A stretch of 9,272 nucleotides of DNA from Pseudomonadota bacterium (GCA_022560215.1 JADFTO010000094.1:1-9272), one strand, 5' to 3'; positions 1-7,791 are shown, counted from the first letter of the stretch. Notes: a model not told the origin generated them from the sequence alone. Numbers and translations are program-made.

Positions 1-432
1 GCCCTCTTGGCGCATCGTGCTGATCGCGATGATATCATTCCACACGCCGAAGAAGGTTCCAAAAATGGCGACGCCATCATAGGGAACAGTGACCATGACC
101 TTCTCGGTGAAGTTCGGCGTGCAATCCGGATACTTGAACCAATGAGTGATCTCAATGGCGCTGTCGGGGATGTTGATCCCGCCGACGGCCGACATCGCGT
201 CCCGAACGGCGGATCGGATGGCTGCATCGTCTGCCGTCGCCTGGATCGCGGCGGTCCGCACGCCCTCTCGGGCCGCGTTGGTGAGGATCTGCCGGAACAT
301 GAAGCTGTTGCCGAACTCGATGACGCCGAAGAGCAGAGTCAACAGCAGAGGCGTCACGACCGCCATCTCGACAACCGCTGCACCTCGTTTGCAAGTCCTG
401 TTCCAGAGAGTCCGTCTCGCGTGTCTGTTCAT
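1..432 (-). CDS. TadE-like pseudopilin of a Tad pilus locus, 3' end outside window
   Basis: The frame is open from ATG at 432 to the left edge (144 codons, no stop), so the C-terminus is missing. The N-terminus is basic (residues 1-16), followed by a prepilin-type site: Gly17, then Ala-Ala-Val-Val-Glu, which puts Glu22 at +5 of the mature protein. A hydrophobic helix spans about residues 18-41. This is the TadE/TadG pattern; the family consists of minor pseudopilins that are inserted in the inner membrane and needed for Flp/Tad pilus assembly. A conserved-looking Leu-Thr-Asn-Ala-Ala-Arg-Glu-Gly segment follows the helix, and the visible end reads Ser-Thr-Met-Arg-Gln-Glu-Gly. The start is supported by GGAG at 441-444 (minus strand) with an 8-base spacer. 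The prepilin peptidase gene ends one base upstream, so the two are probably co-translated and the peptidase may process this protein. The style recalls planctomycetal TadE proteins; this is from memory and untested. Confidence 0.85.
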   Translation of the reverse strand, partial: MNRHARRTLWNRTCKRGAAVVEMAVVTPLLLTLLFGVIEFGNSFMFRQILTNAAREGVRTAAIQATADDAAIRSAVRDAMSAVGGINIPDSAIEITHWFKYPDCTPNFTEKVMVTVPYDGVAIFGTFFGVWNDIIAISTMRQEG

Positions 433-433
433 T

Positions 434-988
434 TCAGAAACTCCACCAGCCGAGCGTCAGCCCGGTCAACACCGTGATCGATCCTATCGTCAGCGGAATG
501 CCATAGGGCAGCAATTGCGACGATTCGCCGAATGACTTTGCACCGCCGAAATCCGTGAACCAGTGTGCGGGATTCGACATCTTGACCATGATCGTGGTCA
601 TGTTCGTAGAGGCTTGGCGGAGTCTCCCGCTGGAGACAATCATGACGATTCCAATCACTCCGCCCAAGAGGGCGCCCACCAGAAACGCCCACAAGGTCAT
701 CATGGGACCGAACCACGCTCCGATGGCCGCCATGAGCTTGACATCACCCGCGCCCATTCCATGAACCATCCACGGCACGATTAAGACACCGAAACCGACC
801 AACGCGCCCGCGAGCGAAATCCAGATCCCACGACCTTCGGAATGCCCACACTGCATGGCCATTCCGGCCGCCAGCAACAGCGCGTTCAGCCAGTTCGGCA
901 CACGCTTCTCTTTGCCATCGACCCACGAAGCATACAATATGCCCGGCACCAAAATGGCCCACGTCGCTGTCCAGTAACTCAACTCCAT
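434..988 (-). CDS. cpaA: Prepilin peptidase, A24 family (CpaA/TadV type)
   Basis: This 184-residue integral membrane aspartyl protease should cleave the leader of Flp/Tad pilins and pseudopilins at the cytoplasmic face of the inner membrane. The two expected catalytic aspartates are visible: Asp24 after the first membrane segment (Ser-Trp-Val-Asp), and Asp82 in the GxGD motif Gly79-Ala-Gly-Asp82 followed by Val-Lys-Leu-Met. About five hydrophobic stretches can be seen (near 5-23, 33-46, 55-75, 83-118 which may be two, and 163-182). The cysteine-containing N-terminal methylase domain of PilD is absent, which is normal for the short CpaA/TadV form. GGGAG at 996-1000 on the minus strand lies 7 bases before the ATG and fixes the start. 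The TadE-like gene begins one base after the stop. The coding sequence is clearly less GC-rich than the genes to its right. Confidence 0.9.
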   Translation of the reverse strand: MELSYWTATWAILVPGILYASWVDGKEKRVPNWLNALLLAAGMAMQCGHSEGRGIWISLAGALVGFGVLIVPWMVHGMGAGDVKLMAAIGAWFGPMMTLWAFLVGALLGGVIGIVMIVSSGRLRQASTNMTTIMVKMSNPAHWFTDFGGAKSFGESSQLLPYGIPLTIGSITVLTGLTLGWWSF

Positions 989-1009
989 CTCTGTTCTCCC
1001 ACCAAATTA

Positions 1010-1130
1010 TTCGGAACTCCATCCATCCCGCGTGCGACTCTTCGGCTCCTCAAGCTCTCCCGCTTACACTGCCAGCAGACCATGACCGCCGAGTTCCAAT
1101 ACGGAGAGGCGGGCACGCGCCCATGACGAC
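1010..1130. other. Non-coding gap with probable compositional and phylogenetic junction
   Basis: The 142 bases between the divergent prepilin peptidase and glutamate dehydrogenase genes contain no gene I can support and no convincing promoter in either direction. Sequence next to the peptidase is AT-rich around 1,003-1,013, while sequence from about 1,107 on is GC-rich. In the dehydrogenase frame, a TGA at 1083-1085 blocks upstream extension, and 1086-1130 contains no ATG, GTG or TTG. The residues encoded just before the GTG (His-Asp-Asp) could still belong to the missing N-terminus, so I place the break somewhere in about 1,020-1,125. Whether it is a natural rearrangement or an assembly join cannot be told from sequence alone. 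Confidence 0.5.
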
Positions 1131-4100
1131 GTGGCCACCCTAACCGATGCCGACCTTGCCGGTCAGGCGATGGCGATCCTTGATTTCGGCCGGATCCGCA
1201 AGCCCGGCCGCGCGCTGATCCGGGTCTATAATCCTTCGCCTAAAGAGCACGGCTGGAATTCCAATCACACCGCCATCGAGATCGTCAACGACGACATGCC
1301 GTTCCTGGTCGATTCCGTCACCGCCGAGCTCAACCGCAGGGACGTCACCGTGCACTTGGCCATTCACCCCGTGTGCAAGGTGCGCCGCGACGGCAGGGGC
1401 CGGATGCGGGAACTCCTCGATCCCGGCATGTGCGGAGACGGCGTCGCCACTGAATCCATGATGCACCTGAACATCACCCGCCAATCGGGCAAGCGCCTGG
1501 ACAGCATTCGCTCGGGCATCGACGGCGTGATCGCCGACGTTCGCGCGGCGGTGGAGGATTGGGGCTCCATGCGCGATCGCATGGAGATGATCATCAAGGA
1601 ACTGGACCGGCCCCCTTCCGGCGTGCCCGGCGAGGAGGCCCACGAGGTCCGTGAATTCCTGCGCTGGCTCCACGACAACCATTTCACGTTCCTGGGCTTC
1701 CGCGAATACGACTTCAAGATAGACAAGAGGAAGTCCGCCATTTCGGTCAGGCGGAGAACCGGCCTCGGCATCCTGCGGGACCCGAAGTTCGTGCTCTTCA
1801 AGGAGCTCCGGAACCTGGCCTCCATGCCGCCGGAGGTGCGCGCCTTCGTCGGCAGGCCCGATCTCCTGCTGGTCACCAAGACCAGCCTCACCTCCACCGT
1901 CCACCGCCCGGTGCACATGGATTCCATCGGCCTCAAGCGTCTCGACGCCAGGGGCCGGGTGGTCGGCGAGCGGGTGTTCGTCGGCCTGTTCACGTCCACG
2001 GCCTACAACCTCAATCCCCGGGACATACCGATGCTCAGGCGGAAGCTGCAGAAAGCCTTCGACCGCGCCGGCTTCCCCCCGGCCAGCCACGACGGCAAGT
2101 CCCTGCTCAACATCCTGGAGACCTATCCCAGGGACGAGCTGTTCCAGGTCTCGGAGGACCACCTGTACCGGGCTTCCATGGGCATCCTGCACCTGCAGGA
2201 CCGCCAGAGGGTGGCGCTGTTCACCCGCGCCGACGATTACGGGCGCTTCATCTCGTGTTTCGTCTACATCCCCCGCGAGCGCTACACCACCGACCTCAGG
2301 CACCGCCTTCAGGACATCATGTGCGAGGCCTTCGCGGGCGAGGTGTCGACCTACAAGGCGGAGCTCGGCGATTCCCCCCTGGCCAGGCTGCACGTCATCA
2401 TCGCGACGACGCCGGGCCGAGTTCCCAAGTACGACATCGATGAGCTGGAAGCCAGGATGGCCGAGGAGGCGCGGTCCTGGTCCGACCGCATGCAGGACGC
2501 GCTGGTCGCCGCCAACGGCGAGGAACAGGGCCTGGAACTCTGCCGCCGTTACGCGGACGCCTTCCCGCCCGGCTACCGGGAGCGCTTCGCCGGGGACGAC
2601 GTGGTCGCCGACGTGGCCAAGCTGGAGCAGGTCCTGGAAAGCGACGCCCTGGGCATGAACCTTTACAAGCCGCCAGGGACGGCGGCCAATCGGTTCCGTT
2701 TCAAGATCTACAGCCGCCGGCAGCCTGTGCCGCTTTCCGACATCCTGCCCATGCTCGAGCACCTGGGATTAAAGGTGGTGGACGAGTTTCCCCATGCCAT
2801 CCGCCCCAGGGACGCGGACCTGGTGATGATTCACGACTTCGGACTGGAGACCCGCGACGGCTCCGGGGTGGACGTGGGTGGCGCCCGCGAGAACTTCCAT
2901 GACGTCTTCGGCCGGGTCTGGCGCGGTGAATTGGAAAGCGACGGTTTCAACGGGCTGGTGCTCCAGGCCGGGCTTTCCTGGCGCGGAGTGGTAATCCTGA
3001 GGGCCTATTGCAAGTACCTGATACAGGCTCGGATATCCATTGCCCAGGACACCCTGGAACAGACCCTGGCCAAACATTCCGCGCTTACCGGGCGCATCGT
3101 CGAGTTGTTCATGGCCAAGTTCGATCCCAAGGGCGGCAAGAACGCCAAGGGCCGGGCCGCCCGCATCCTCAATCGCCTGAACGACGGCCTGGATTCGGTT
3201 GAAAGCGCCGTCGAGGATGGAATCCTGCGCCACTTCATCTACATGGTGGACGCGACCCTGCGCACCAATTTCTTCCAGGAGTCAGGGGACGGCGGGCCGA
3301 AGCCATACATTTCCTTCAAGATCGACAGCAAGAAGTTGGAGTTTCTGCCCAAGCCCCGGCCCCTGAGCGAGATCTTCGTCTACAGCCCCCGGGTCGAAGG
3401 GGTGCACCTGCGCTTCGGCATGGTGGCCCGGGGGGGGGTGCGCTGGTCCGACCGGCGCGATGACTTCCGCACCGAGATCCTCGGCCTGGTCAAGGCCCAA
3501 CAGGTGAAAAACGCGGTCATCGTGCCAGTGGGCTCCAAGGGCGGCTTCTACGTCAAGCAGCCCCCCACCGAAGGCGGCCGCGAAGCCTACCTCAAGGAGG
3601 GGATCGCGTGCTACGAAACCTTCATTTGCGGCCTCCTCGACATCACCGACAACCGAGTCGGGAACCGGGTGGTCCCGCCCAAGGACGTGGTGCGCCTGGA
3701 TGAGGACGACCCCTACCTGGTGGTCGCCGCCGACAAGGGGACGGCCACCTTCTCCGACATCGCCAACGGCATTTCCCAGCGCTACGGCTTCTGGCTCGGC
3801 GACGCCTTCGCCTCGGGCGGCAGCCAGGGCTACGACCACAAGAAGATGGGGATCACCGCCCGCGGCGTCTGGGAATCCGTCAAGCGGCACTTCCGCGAAC
3901 TCGGCCTGGACACCCAAACGGAGGACTTCACGGTGATCGGCGTCGGCGACATGTCCGGCGACGTGTTCGGCAACGGCATGCTGCTGTCGCGCCACATCAA
4001 GCTGCTGGCGGCCTTCAATCACCTCCATATCTTCGTCGATCCCGACCCCGACCCGGCCCGCAGCTTCAAGGAGAGAAAGCGGCTGTTCAATCTGCCCCGC

Positions 4101-5825
4101 TCGGCGTGGAGCGATTACGATCCCAAGGTGCTCTCCAAGGGGGGGCGGGTCTTCGAGCGCAAGGCCAAGTCCCTGGCGCTGACGCCCGAGATCAAAAAGC
4201 GATTCGCTATCCCCAAGGACAAGGTGACGCCCAACGAGCTGATGAAAATTCTGCTCACAGCCGAGGCGGACCTGCTCTGGTTCGGCGGCATCGGCACCTA
4301 CATCAAGGCCGAATCGGAAAGCCATGCCGACGCCGGCGACCGGGCCAACGACGGCATCCGCGCCGAGGCCGTCGCCCTCCGCTGCCGGGTCATCGGCGAG
4401 GGGGCCAACCTGGGCATGACACAGCGCGGACGCATCGAATTCTCGCTCTCGGGCGGCCGGCTGAACACGGATTCCATCGACAACTCGGCGGGCGTGGACT
4501 GTTCCGACCACGAGGTCAACATCAAGATCCTGATCGACCGGGCGGTCGCCGCCGGCGATCTCAGCCAGAAAAACCGCAACCGGCTGCTGGCCAGCATGAC
4601 CGACGAGGTGGCCCAACTGGTGCTCAGGGACAATTACCTGCAGACCCAGGCCATCACCAGGTTCGAGTCCAAGGGCGCCGGCGCGCTGGACGACCAGGTC
4701 CGCCTCATGCGCGTGCTGGAGGAGGAAGTGGAGCTCGACCGCAAGGTCGAGTTCCTGCCCGACGACGAGGCCCTCGCCGACCGGGAGGCGGCGAAACAGG
4801 GCCTGACGCGGCCGGAAATCGCCGTCCTCATGTCCTACGCCAAGATCTGGCTTTACGATAAAATCCTCGAATCGGACATCCCCGAAGACGCGGCCCTGGC
4901 CGAAAACCTGGTGAACTATTTCCCCAAGCCCCTGCGCCTCAAGTACAGGCCCCTGATCGAAAAACACCAACTGCGCCGGGAAATCATCGCCACTTACCTG
5001 ACCAACAGCCTGATCAACAGGGTCGGCGCCACCTTCGTCACCGAGTTCATGGAAAAGACGGGCCGGGGGGCGGCCGACATTGCGCGGGCCTACGTCATCA
5101 CCCTTCGGGTATTCCGGTTGGGCGAATTCTGGGACGGCATCGAAGCGCTGGACAACCGGGTTCCCGCCGAGGTGCAAACCTCCATGCTCAAGGACATCAA
5201 CCACCTGATCGAGTGGGTGACCCTCTGGTTCCTGCGCAACGGGCATGCGTCCCTGGACATCGGCGAGCACGTGGCCGAATTCGCCGCCGGCATGGAAACC
5301 CTGAGCCGGGACCTGGACCAGACCCTGCCCGCCCACTACCTGGACGACGTGAAGATGCGCGCCAAGCCCTACATCGACAAGGGCGTGCCCAGGGGCCTGG
5401 CGCAGCTCTTCGCCGGGCTGGTGAACCTCTATTCGAGTGGCGACATCGTGCGCCTGGCCAACCGCCACAAACGCCCCGTCGCCGACGTGGCCCGGCTCTA
5501 TTTCGCCATCGGCACCCGGTTCAGGATGGGCCGGCTGCGCGCCGCCTCGAACATGCTGGATTCGGAAAGCCACTGGCAGAAGCTGGCCGTCGCCGCCCTG
5601 ATCGAGGAAAACTACGACCACCAGCTGGCGCTCGCCTCCCAGGTCCTGGCATGCACCGGCCGCACCCCGGACGAGCAGAAGGCCATCGACGCCTGGATCA
5701 AGAAAAACCGCGAAACCGTCGATCAGGCCGATGCCTTCCTCGAAGAACTGTGGTCGGCGGAGGTCGACGACCTCTCCATGATCGCCGTCGCCAGCCGCAA
5801 GTTCCGGGTCCTCACAGATTCCTAG
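1131..5825 (+). CDS. gdhB: NAD-specific glutamate dehydrogenase, large (180 kDa) type, N-terminally short
   Basis: This 1,564-residue cytoplasmic enzyme should oxidise glutamate to 2-oxoglutarate and ammonium with NAD, a catabolic role. The N-terminal ACT-like regulatory part spans about residues 25-600 and includes Asn-Asp-Asp-Met-Pro-Phe-Leu-Val-Asp-Ser and His184-Phe-Thr-Phe-Leu-Gly-Phe. The catalytic core starts near 760: Gly768-Gly-Val-Arg-Trp-Ser, Lys793 and Gly-Ser-Lys803-Gly-Gly (likely equivalents of the substrate and catalytic lysines), and Ala-Asp868-Lys. The dinucleotide-binding segment is Gly937-Val-Gly-Asp-Met-Ser-Gly-Asp, followed by Gly1052-Gly-Ile-Gly and Gly1089-Glu-Gly-Ala-Asn. 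A helical C-terminal domain fills about 1,260-1,564. GTG at 1131 is the first start available after an in-frame TGA, and it lacks a well-spaced Shine-Dalgarno. Arg-Val-Tyr-Asn-Pro lies at residue 31, whereas I recall about residue 78 in Pseudomonas GdhB, so about 40-50 residues seem missing. The rest is uninterrupted. The MFS gene follows 4 bases later. Confidence 0.95.
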   Translation: MATLTDADLAGQAMAILDFGRIRKPGRALIRVYNPSPKEHGWNSNHTAIEIVNDDMPFLVDSVTAELNRRDVTVHLAIHPVCKVRRDGRGRMRELLDPGMCGDGVATESMMHLNITRQSGKRLDSIRSGIDGVIADVRAAVEDWGSMRDRMEMIIKELDRPPSGVPGEEAHEVREFLRWLHDNHFTFLGFREYDFKIDKRKSAISVRRRTGLGILRDPKFVLFKELRNLASMPPEVRAFVGRPDLLLVTKTSLTSTVHRPVHMDSIGLKRLDARGRVVGERVFVGLFTSTAYNLNPRDIPMLRRKLQKAFDRAGFPPASHDGKSLLNILETYPRDELFQVSEDHLYRASMGILHLQDRQRVALFTRADDYGRFISCFVYIPRERYTTDLRHRLQDIMCEAFAGEVSTYKAELGDSPLARLHVIIATTPGRVPKYDIDELEARMAEEARSWSDRMQDALVAANGEEQGLELCRRYADAFPPGYRERFAGDDVVADVAKLEQVLESDALGMNLYKPPGTAANRFRFKIYSRRQPVPLSDILPMLEHLGLKVVDEFPHAIRPRDADLVMIHDFGLETRDGSGVDVGGARENFHDVFGRVWRGELESDGFNGLVLQAGLSWRGVVILRAYCKYLIQARISIAQDTLEQTLAKHSALTGRIVELFMAKFDPKGGKNAKGRAARILNRLNDGLDSVESAVEDGILRHFIYMVDATLRTNFFQESGDGGPKPYISFKIDSKKLEFLPKPRPLSEIFVYSPRVEGVHLRFGMVARGGVRWSDRRDDFRTEILGLVKAQQVKNAVIVPVGSKGGFYVKQPPTEGGREAYLKEGIACYETFICGLLDITDNRVGNRVVPPKDVVRLDEDDPYLVVAADKGTATFSDIANGISQRYGFWLGDAFASGGSQGYDHKKMGITARGVWESVKRHFRELGLDTQTEDFTVIGVGDMSGDVFGNGMLLSRHIKLLAAFNHLHIFVDPDPDPARSFKERKRLFNLPRSAWSDYDPKVLSKGGRVFERKAKSLALTPEIKKRFAIPKDKVTPNELMKILLTAEADLLWFGGIGTYIKAESESHADAGDRANDGIRAEAVALRCRVIGEGANLGMTQRGRIEFSLSGGRLNTDSIDNSAGVDCSDHEVNIKILIDRAVAAGDLSQKNRNRLLASMTDEVAQLVLRDNYLQTQAITRFESKGAGALDDQVRLMRVLEEEVELDRKVEFLPDDEALADREAAKQGLTRPEIAVLMSYAKIWLYDKILESDIPEDAALAENLVNYFPKPLRLKYRPLIEKHQLRREIIATYLTNSLINRVGATFVTEFMEKTGRGAADIARAYVITLRVFRLGEFWDGIEALDNRVPAEVQTSMLKDINHLIEWVTLWFLRNGHASLDIGEHVAEFAAGMETLSRDLDQTLPAHYLDDVKMRAKPYIDKGVPRGLAQLFAGLVNLYSSGDIVRLANRHKRPVADVARLYFAIGTRFRMGRLRAASNMLDSESHWQKLAVAALIEENYDHQLALASQVLACTGRTPDEQKAIDAWIKKNRETVDQADAFLEELWSAEVDDLSMIAVASRKFRVLTDS
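3430..3438 (+). repeat. Nine-G homopolymer inside the gdh catalytic core
   Basis: Nine consecutive G bases encode part of Arg767-Gly768-Gly769-Val770, the glycine motif at the start of the catalytic domain. The frame is intact through the tract. It is the longest homopolymer I noticed in the window; others are C8 at 8524-8531, T7 at 7034-7040 and G7 at 4139-4145. Such tracts are prone to slippage and to sequencing error. Confidence 0.9.
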
Positions 5826-5829
5826 TACT

Positions 5830-7089
5830 TTGTTCCGGGACCGACGGACGGGTGTCGCCGCGTGGTGCCTCTTCGATTGGGCCAACTCGGCCTTTCCCAC
5901 CGTCATCATCACCTTCGTCTTCGCCGCCTACTTCACCGAGGCCGTCGCCGCCGACCGGGTGACGGGAACGTCGCAATGGGGCTACACCATGAGCCTGTCC
6001 GCCCTCGCCGTGGCCCTGGCCGGGCCGCTGTTGGGCGCCGTCGCCGACCACGCCGGGCGCCGCAAGCCCTGGCTCGCGGCCTTCACGGCGCTGGCGGTAG
6101 GGGCCACCGCCATGCTGTGGTACGCCCGGCCCGGGGTGGACTGGGCCCTATGGACCCTGCTCTTCGTGGCGCTGGCCAACTTCGGCTTCGAGATGGGCAT
6201 GGTGTTCTACAACGCCATGCTGCCGGAACTGGCGCCCAAGGACAGGATCGGGCGCGTCTCGGGCTGGGGCTGGGGGCTCGGTTACGCGGGCGGCCTGGCC
6301 AGCCTGGCGGTGGCGCTGGTGTTCCTGATCCAGGCCGACCCCCCGCCCTTCGGCCTGGACAAGGGGACGGCCGAGCACGTGCGCGCCACGGCGCTGCTGG
6401 TGGCCGGGTGGTTCGCCGTCTTCTCCCTGCCCCTGTTCCTGTTTACCCCGGACGCCGGGCCCTCGGGGCTGGCCCCGGCCGAGGCCCTGAGGCGGGGGAT
6501 CGGCACCTTGATCGCCACCATCAAGAACCTTCGCCAGCATGGCGTGATCGCTCACTTCCTGCTCGCCCGCATGATCTACACCGACGGCCTGAACACGCTG
6601 TTCGCCTTCGCCGGCATCTACGCCGCCGGCACCTTCGGCATGAAACTGGACGAAGTCATCCTGTTAGGCATCGCCATCAACGCCACCGCCGGGCTCGGCG
6701 CCGTCCTGTTCGCCTGGGTTGACGACTGGATCGGCCCGAAGCGCACCATCCTGATATCGCTTGTCGCCCTGACGGTGTTGGGGGCGGCGGTGCTGGTGGC
6801 CCAGACCAAGACCCAGTTCTGGGTGTTCGCCGTGATGCTCGGCGTCTTCGTCGGCCCGGCGCAGGCGGCCAGCCGCTCCATGATGGCGCGCCTGGCCCCG
6901 CCACACCTGCGGACGGAAATGTTCGGCCTCTACGCGTTCTCGGGCAAGGCCACCGCCTTCGTCGGTCCCGCCCTGCTGGCCTGGGTGACGGCCTATGCGG
7001 GAAGCCAGCGGGCGGGCATGGCGACCATCCTGGTTTTTTTCGCCGCCGGCATGGCGCTGCTCTGGCCCCTGCCCGAGCCCGGGCGTTGA
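5830..7089 (+). CDS. MFS transporter, UMF1/Atg22-like family
   Basis: This is a 419-residue inner-membrane protein with about twelve hydrophobic segments, the normal size for the major facilitator superfamily. The N-terminal signature Phe15-Asp-Trp-Ala-Asn-Ser-Ala-Phe22, followed by a helix ending in Ala-Tyr-Phe-Thr, is typical of the UMF1 (unknown major facilitator) group, which shares a domain with fungal Atg22, a vacuolar amino acid effluxer. The MFS loop motif is present as Gly69-Ala-Val-Ala-Asp-His-Ala-Gly-Arg-Arg-Lys79. A proton- or ion-coupled transporter is expected, but the substrate is unknown. The TTG at 5830 is chosen because it lies 4 bases after the gdh stop, gives the usual short basic N-terminus, and no ATG or GTG occurs in frame before the signature. 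No clear Shine-Dalgarno is visible, so translation probably depends on ribosomes finishing gdh. An amino acid or ammonium-related substrate would fit the neighbour, but this is inference. Confidence 0.88.
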   Translation: MFRDRRTGVAAWCLFDWANSAFPTVIITFVFAAYFTEAVAADRVTGTSQWGYTMSLSALAVALAGPLLGAVADHAGRRKPWLAAFTALAVGATAMLWYARPGVDWALWTLLFVALANFGFEMGMVFYNAMLPELAPKDRIGRVSGWGWGLGYAGGLASLAVALVFLIQADPPPFGLDKGTAEHVRATALLVAGWFAVFSLPLFLFTPDAGPSGLAPAEALRRGIGTLIATIKNLRQHGVIAHFLLARMIYTDGLNTLFAFAGIYAAGTFGMKLDEVILLGIAINATAGLGAVLFAWVDDWIGPKRTILISLVALTVLGAAVLVAQTKTQFWVFAVMLGVFVGPAQAASRSMMARLAPPHLRTEMFGLYAFSGKATAFVGPALLAWVTAYAGSQRAGMATILVFFAAGMALLWPLPEPGR

Positions 7090-7141
7090 AACCGGGCCGG
7101 GAATGGGTCAGGATCGGGCTCCAGGACCGAGGCGGATCCCC

Positions 7142-7762
7142 ATGACCTTCCCCGACAAGAAGTACGACCACATCGGCGACTTGGCCGCCGACTACTTCGG
7201 CCGCACCGTCACCGCGCAAGCCTCGGTGGATCACGCGAAGCTGGCCGCCGCGGCGGAGATCCTGGAGGCCGCCTACGAGCGCGGCGCTTTTGTCTTCGTC
7301 TGCGGCAACGGGGGGTCCGCGTCCATTTCAAACCACCTCACCTGCGATCATTTGAAAGGCGCGCAGACCGATACCGGCCTGCTGCCCCGGGTGATGTCGC
7401 TGGCCGCCACCATGGAGACCGTCACCGCGATTGCCAACGACATCTCATTCGACGACATCTTCGTCTACCAGCTCCGCACCCTGGCCCGCGAGGGCGACGT
7501 GCTGATCTCCATCAGCTCGTCGGGGGATTCCGAAAACGTGGTCCGGGCCTGCGAATGGGCCAGGGACAACGGCGTTTCGGTGATATCCATGACCGGGTTC
7601 TCGGGCGGGCGTTCAGGTAAGCTGGCTAACGTCAACCTGCACGTGGACGGCGACAACTACGGCGTCGTCGAGGACACCCACCAGGGCCTCATGCACATCC
7701 TGGCCCAGTTCATCCGCCAGAAGCGCATGGACGAGGACCTGATCGCCGAACGCAGGTTCTAG
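7142..7762 (+). CDS. SIS-domain phosphosugar isomerase, GmhA-like (sedoheptulose-7-phosphate isomerase family)
   Basis: This 206-residue cytoplasmic protein consists of one SIS domain after an N-terminal helical segment. Family landmarks are the phosphate-binding Cys54-Gly-Asn-Gly-Gly-Ser59, the Ala97-Asn-Asp-Ile-Ser segment, the Ser-loop Ile-Ser-Ser-Ser-Gly-Asp-Ser130-Glu, Met-Thr-Gly-Phe-Ser-Gly-Gly156, and Val-Val-Glu177-Asp-Thr-His180 near the end. GmhA converts sedoheptulose 7-phosphate to glycero-manno-heptose 7-phosphate for LPS core or S-layer glycans. His180 matches the catalytic histidine of E. coli GmhA. The position of its catalytic Glu65 appears to be Asp69 here (His65-Leu-Thr-Cys-Asp69), so the substrate may differ. 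GAGG at 7129-7132 with a 9-base spacer supports the ATG. The frame is open further upstream into the MFS gene, but those starts lack support. No other heptose-pathway gene is in the window, so I give no gene symbol. Confidence 0.88.
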   Translation: MTFPDKKYDHIGDLAADYFGRTVTAQASVDHAKLAAAAEILEAAYERGAFVFVCGNGGSASISNHLTCDHLKGAQTDTGLLPRVMSLAATMETVTAIANDISFDDIFVYQLRTLAREGDVLISISSSGDSENVVRACEWARDNGVSVISMTGFSGGRSGKLANVNLHVDGDNYGVVEDTHQGLMHILAQFIRQKRMDEDLIAERRF

Positions 7763-7791
7763 AGCGGGCCTTCAAGGCAGCCGGACGACCC

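Noticed and set aside
7..477. Plus-strand open frames opposite the TadE-like gene
   Set aside because: The minus strand encodes a recognisable TadE-like protein with a prepilin site and ribosome site; the plus-strand frames have no features.
842..1126. 94-codon plus-strand frame ending just before gdh, considered as a frameshifted gdh N-terminus
   Set aside because: Its translation has none of the expected gdh N-terminal pattern and most of it is opposite the prepilin peptidase gene.
1140..2762. 540-codon open frame antisense to the gdh 5' half
   Set aside because: Same explanation: a by-product of strong third-position GC bias opposite a real gene, with no recognisable motif.
3282..5912. 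876-codon open frame antisense to gdh
   Set aside because: It is antisense to an unmistakable enzyme, its residue composition (rich in His, Gln, Val, Gly, Asp) is the mirror of GC-biased codons, and no domain is recognisable.
5862..6722. 286-codon Arg/Gly/His-rich frame inside the MFS gene
   Set aside because: It is a shifted-frame shadow of the transporter; the transporter frame carries clear motifs and membrane segments.
7077..7097. GCCCGG/CCGGGC inverted repeat across the MFS stop, considered as a terminator
   Set aside because: The stem has only 6 pairs with a 9-base loop and no T tract, and downstream genes continue in the same direction.
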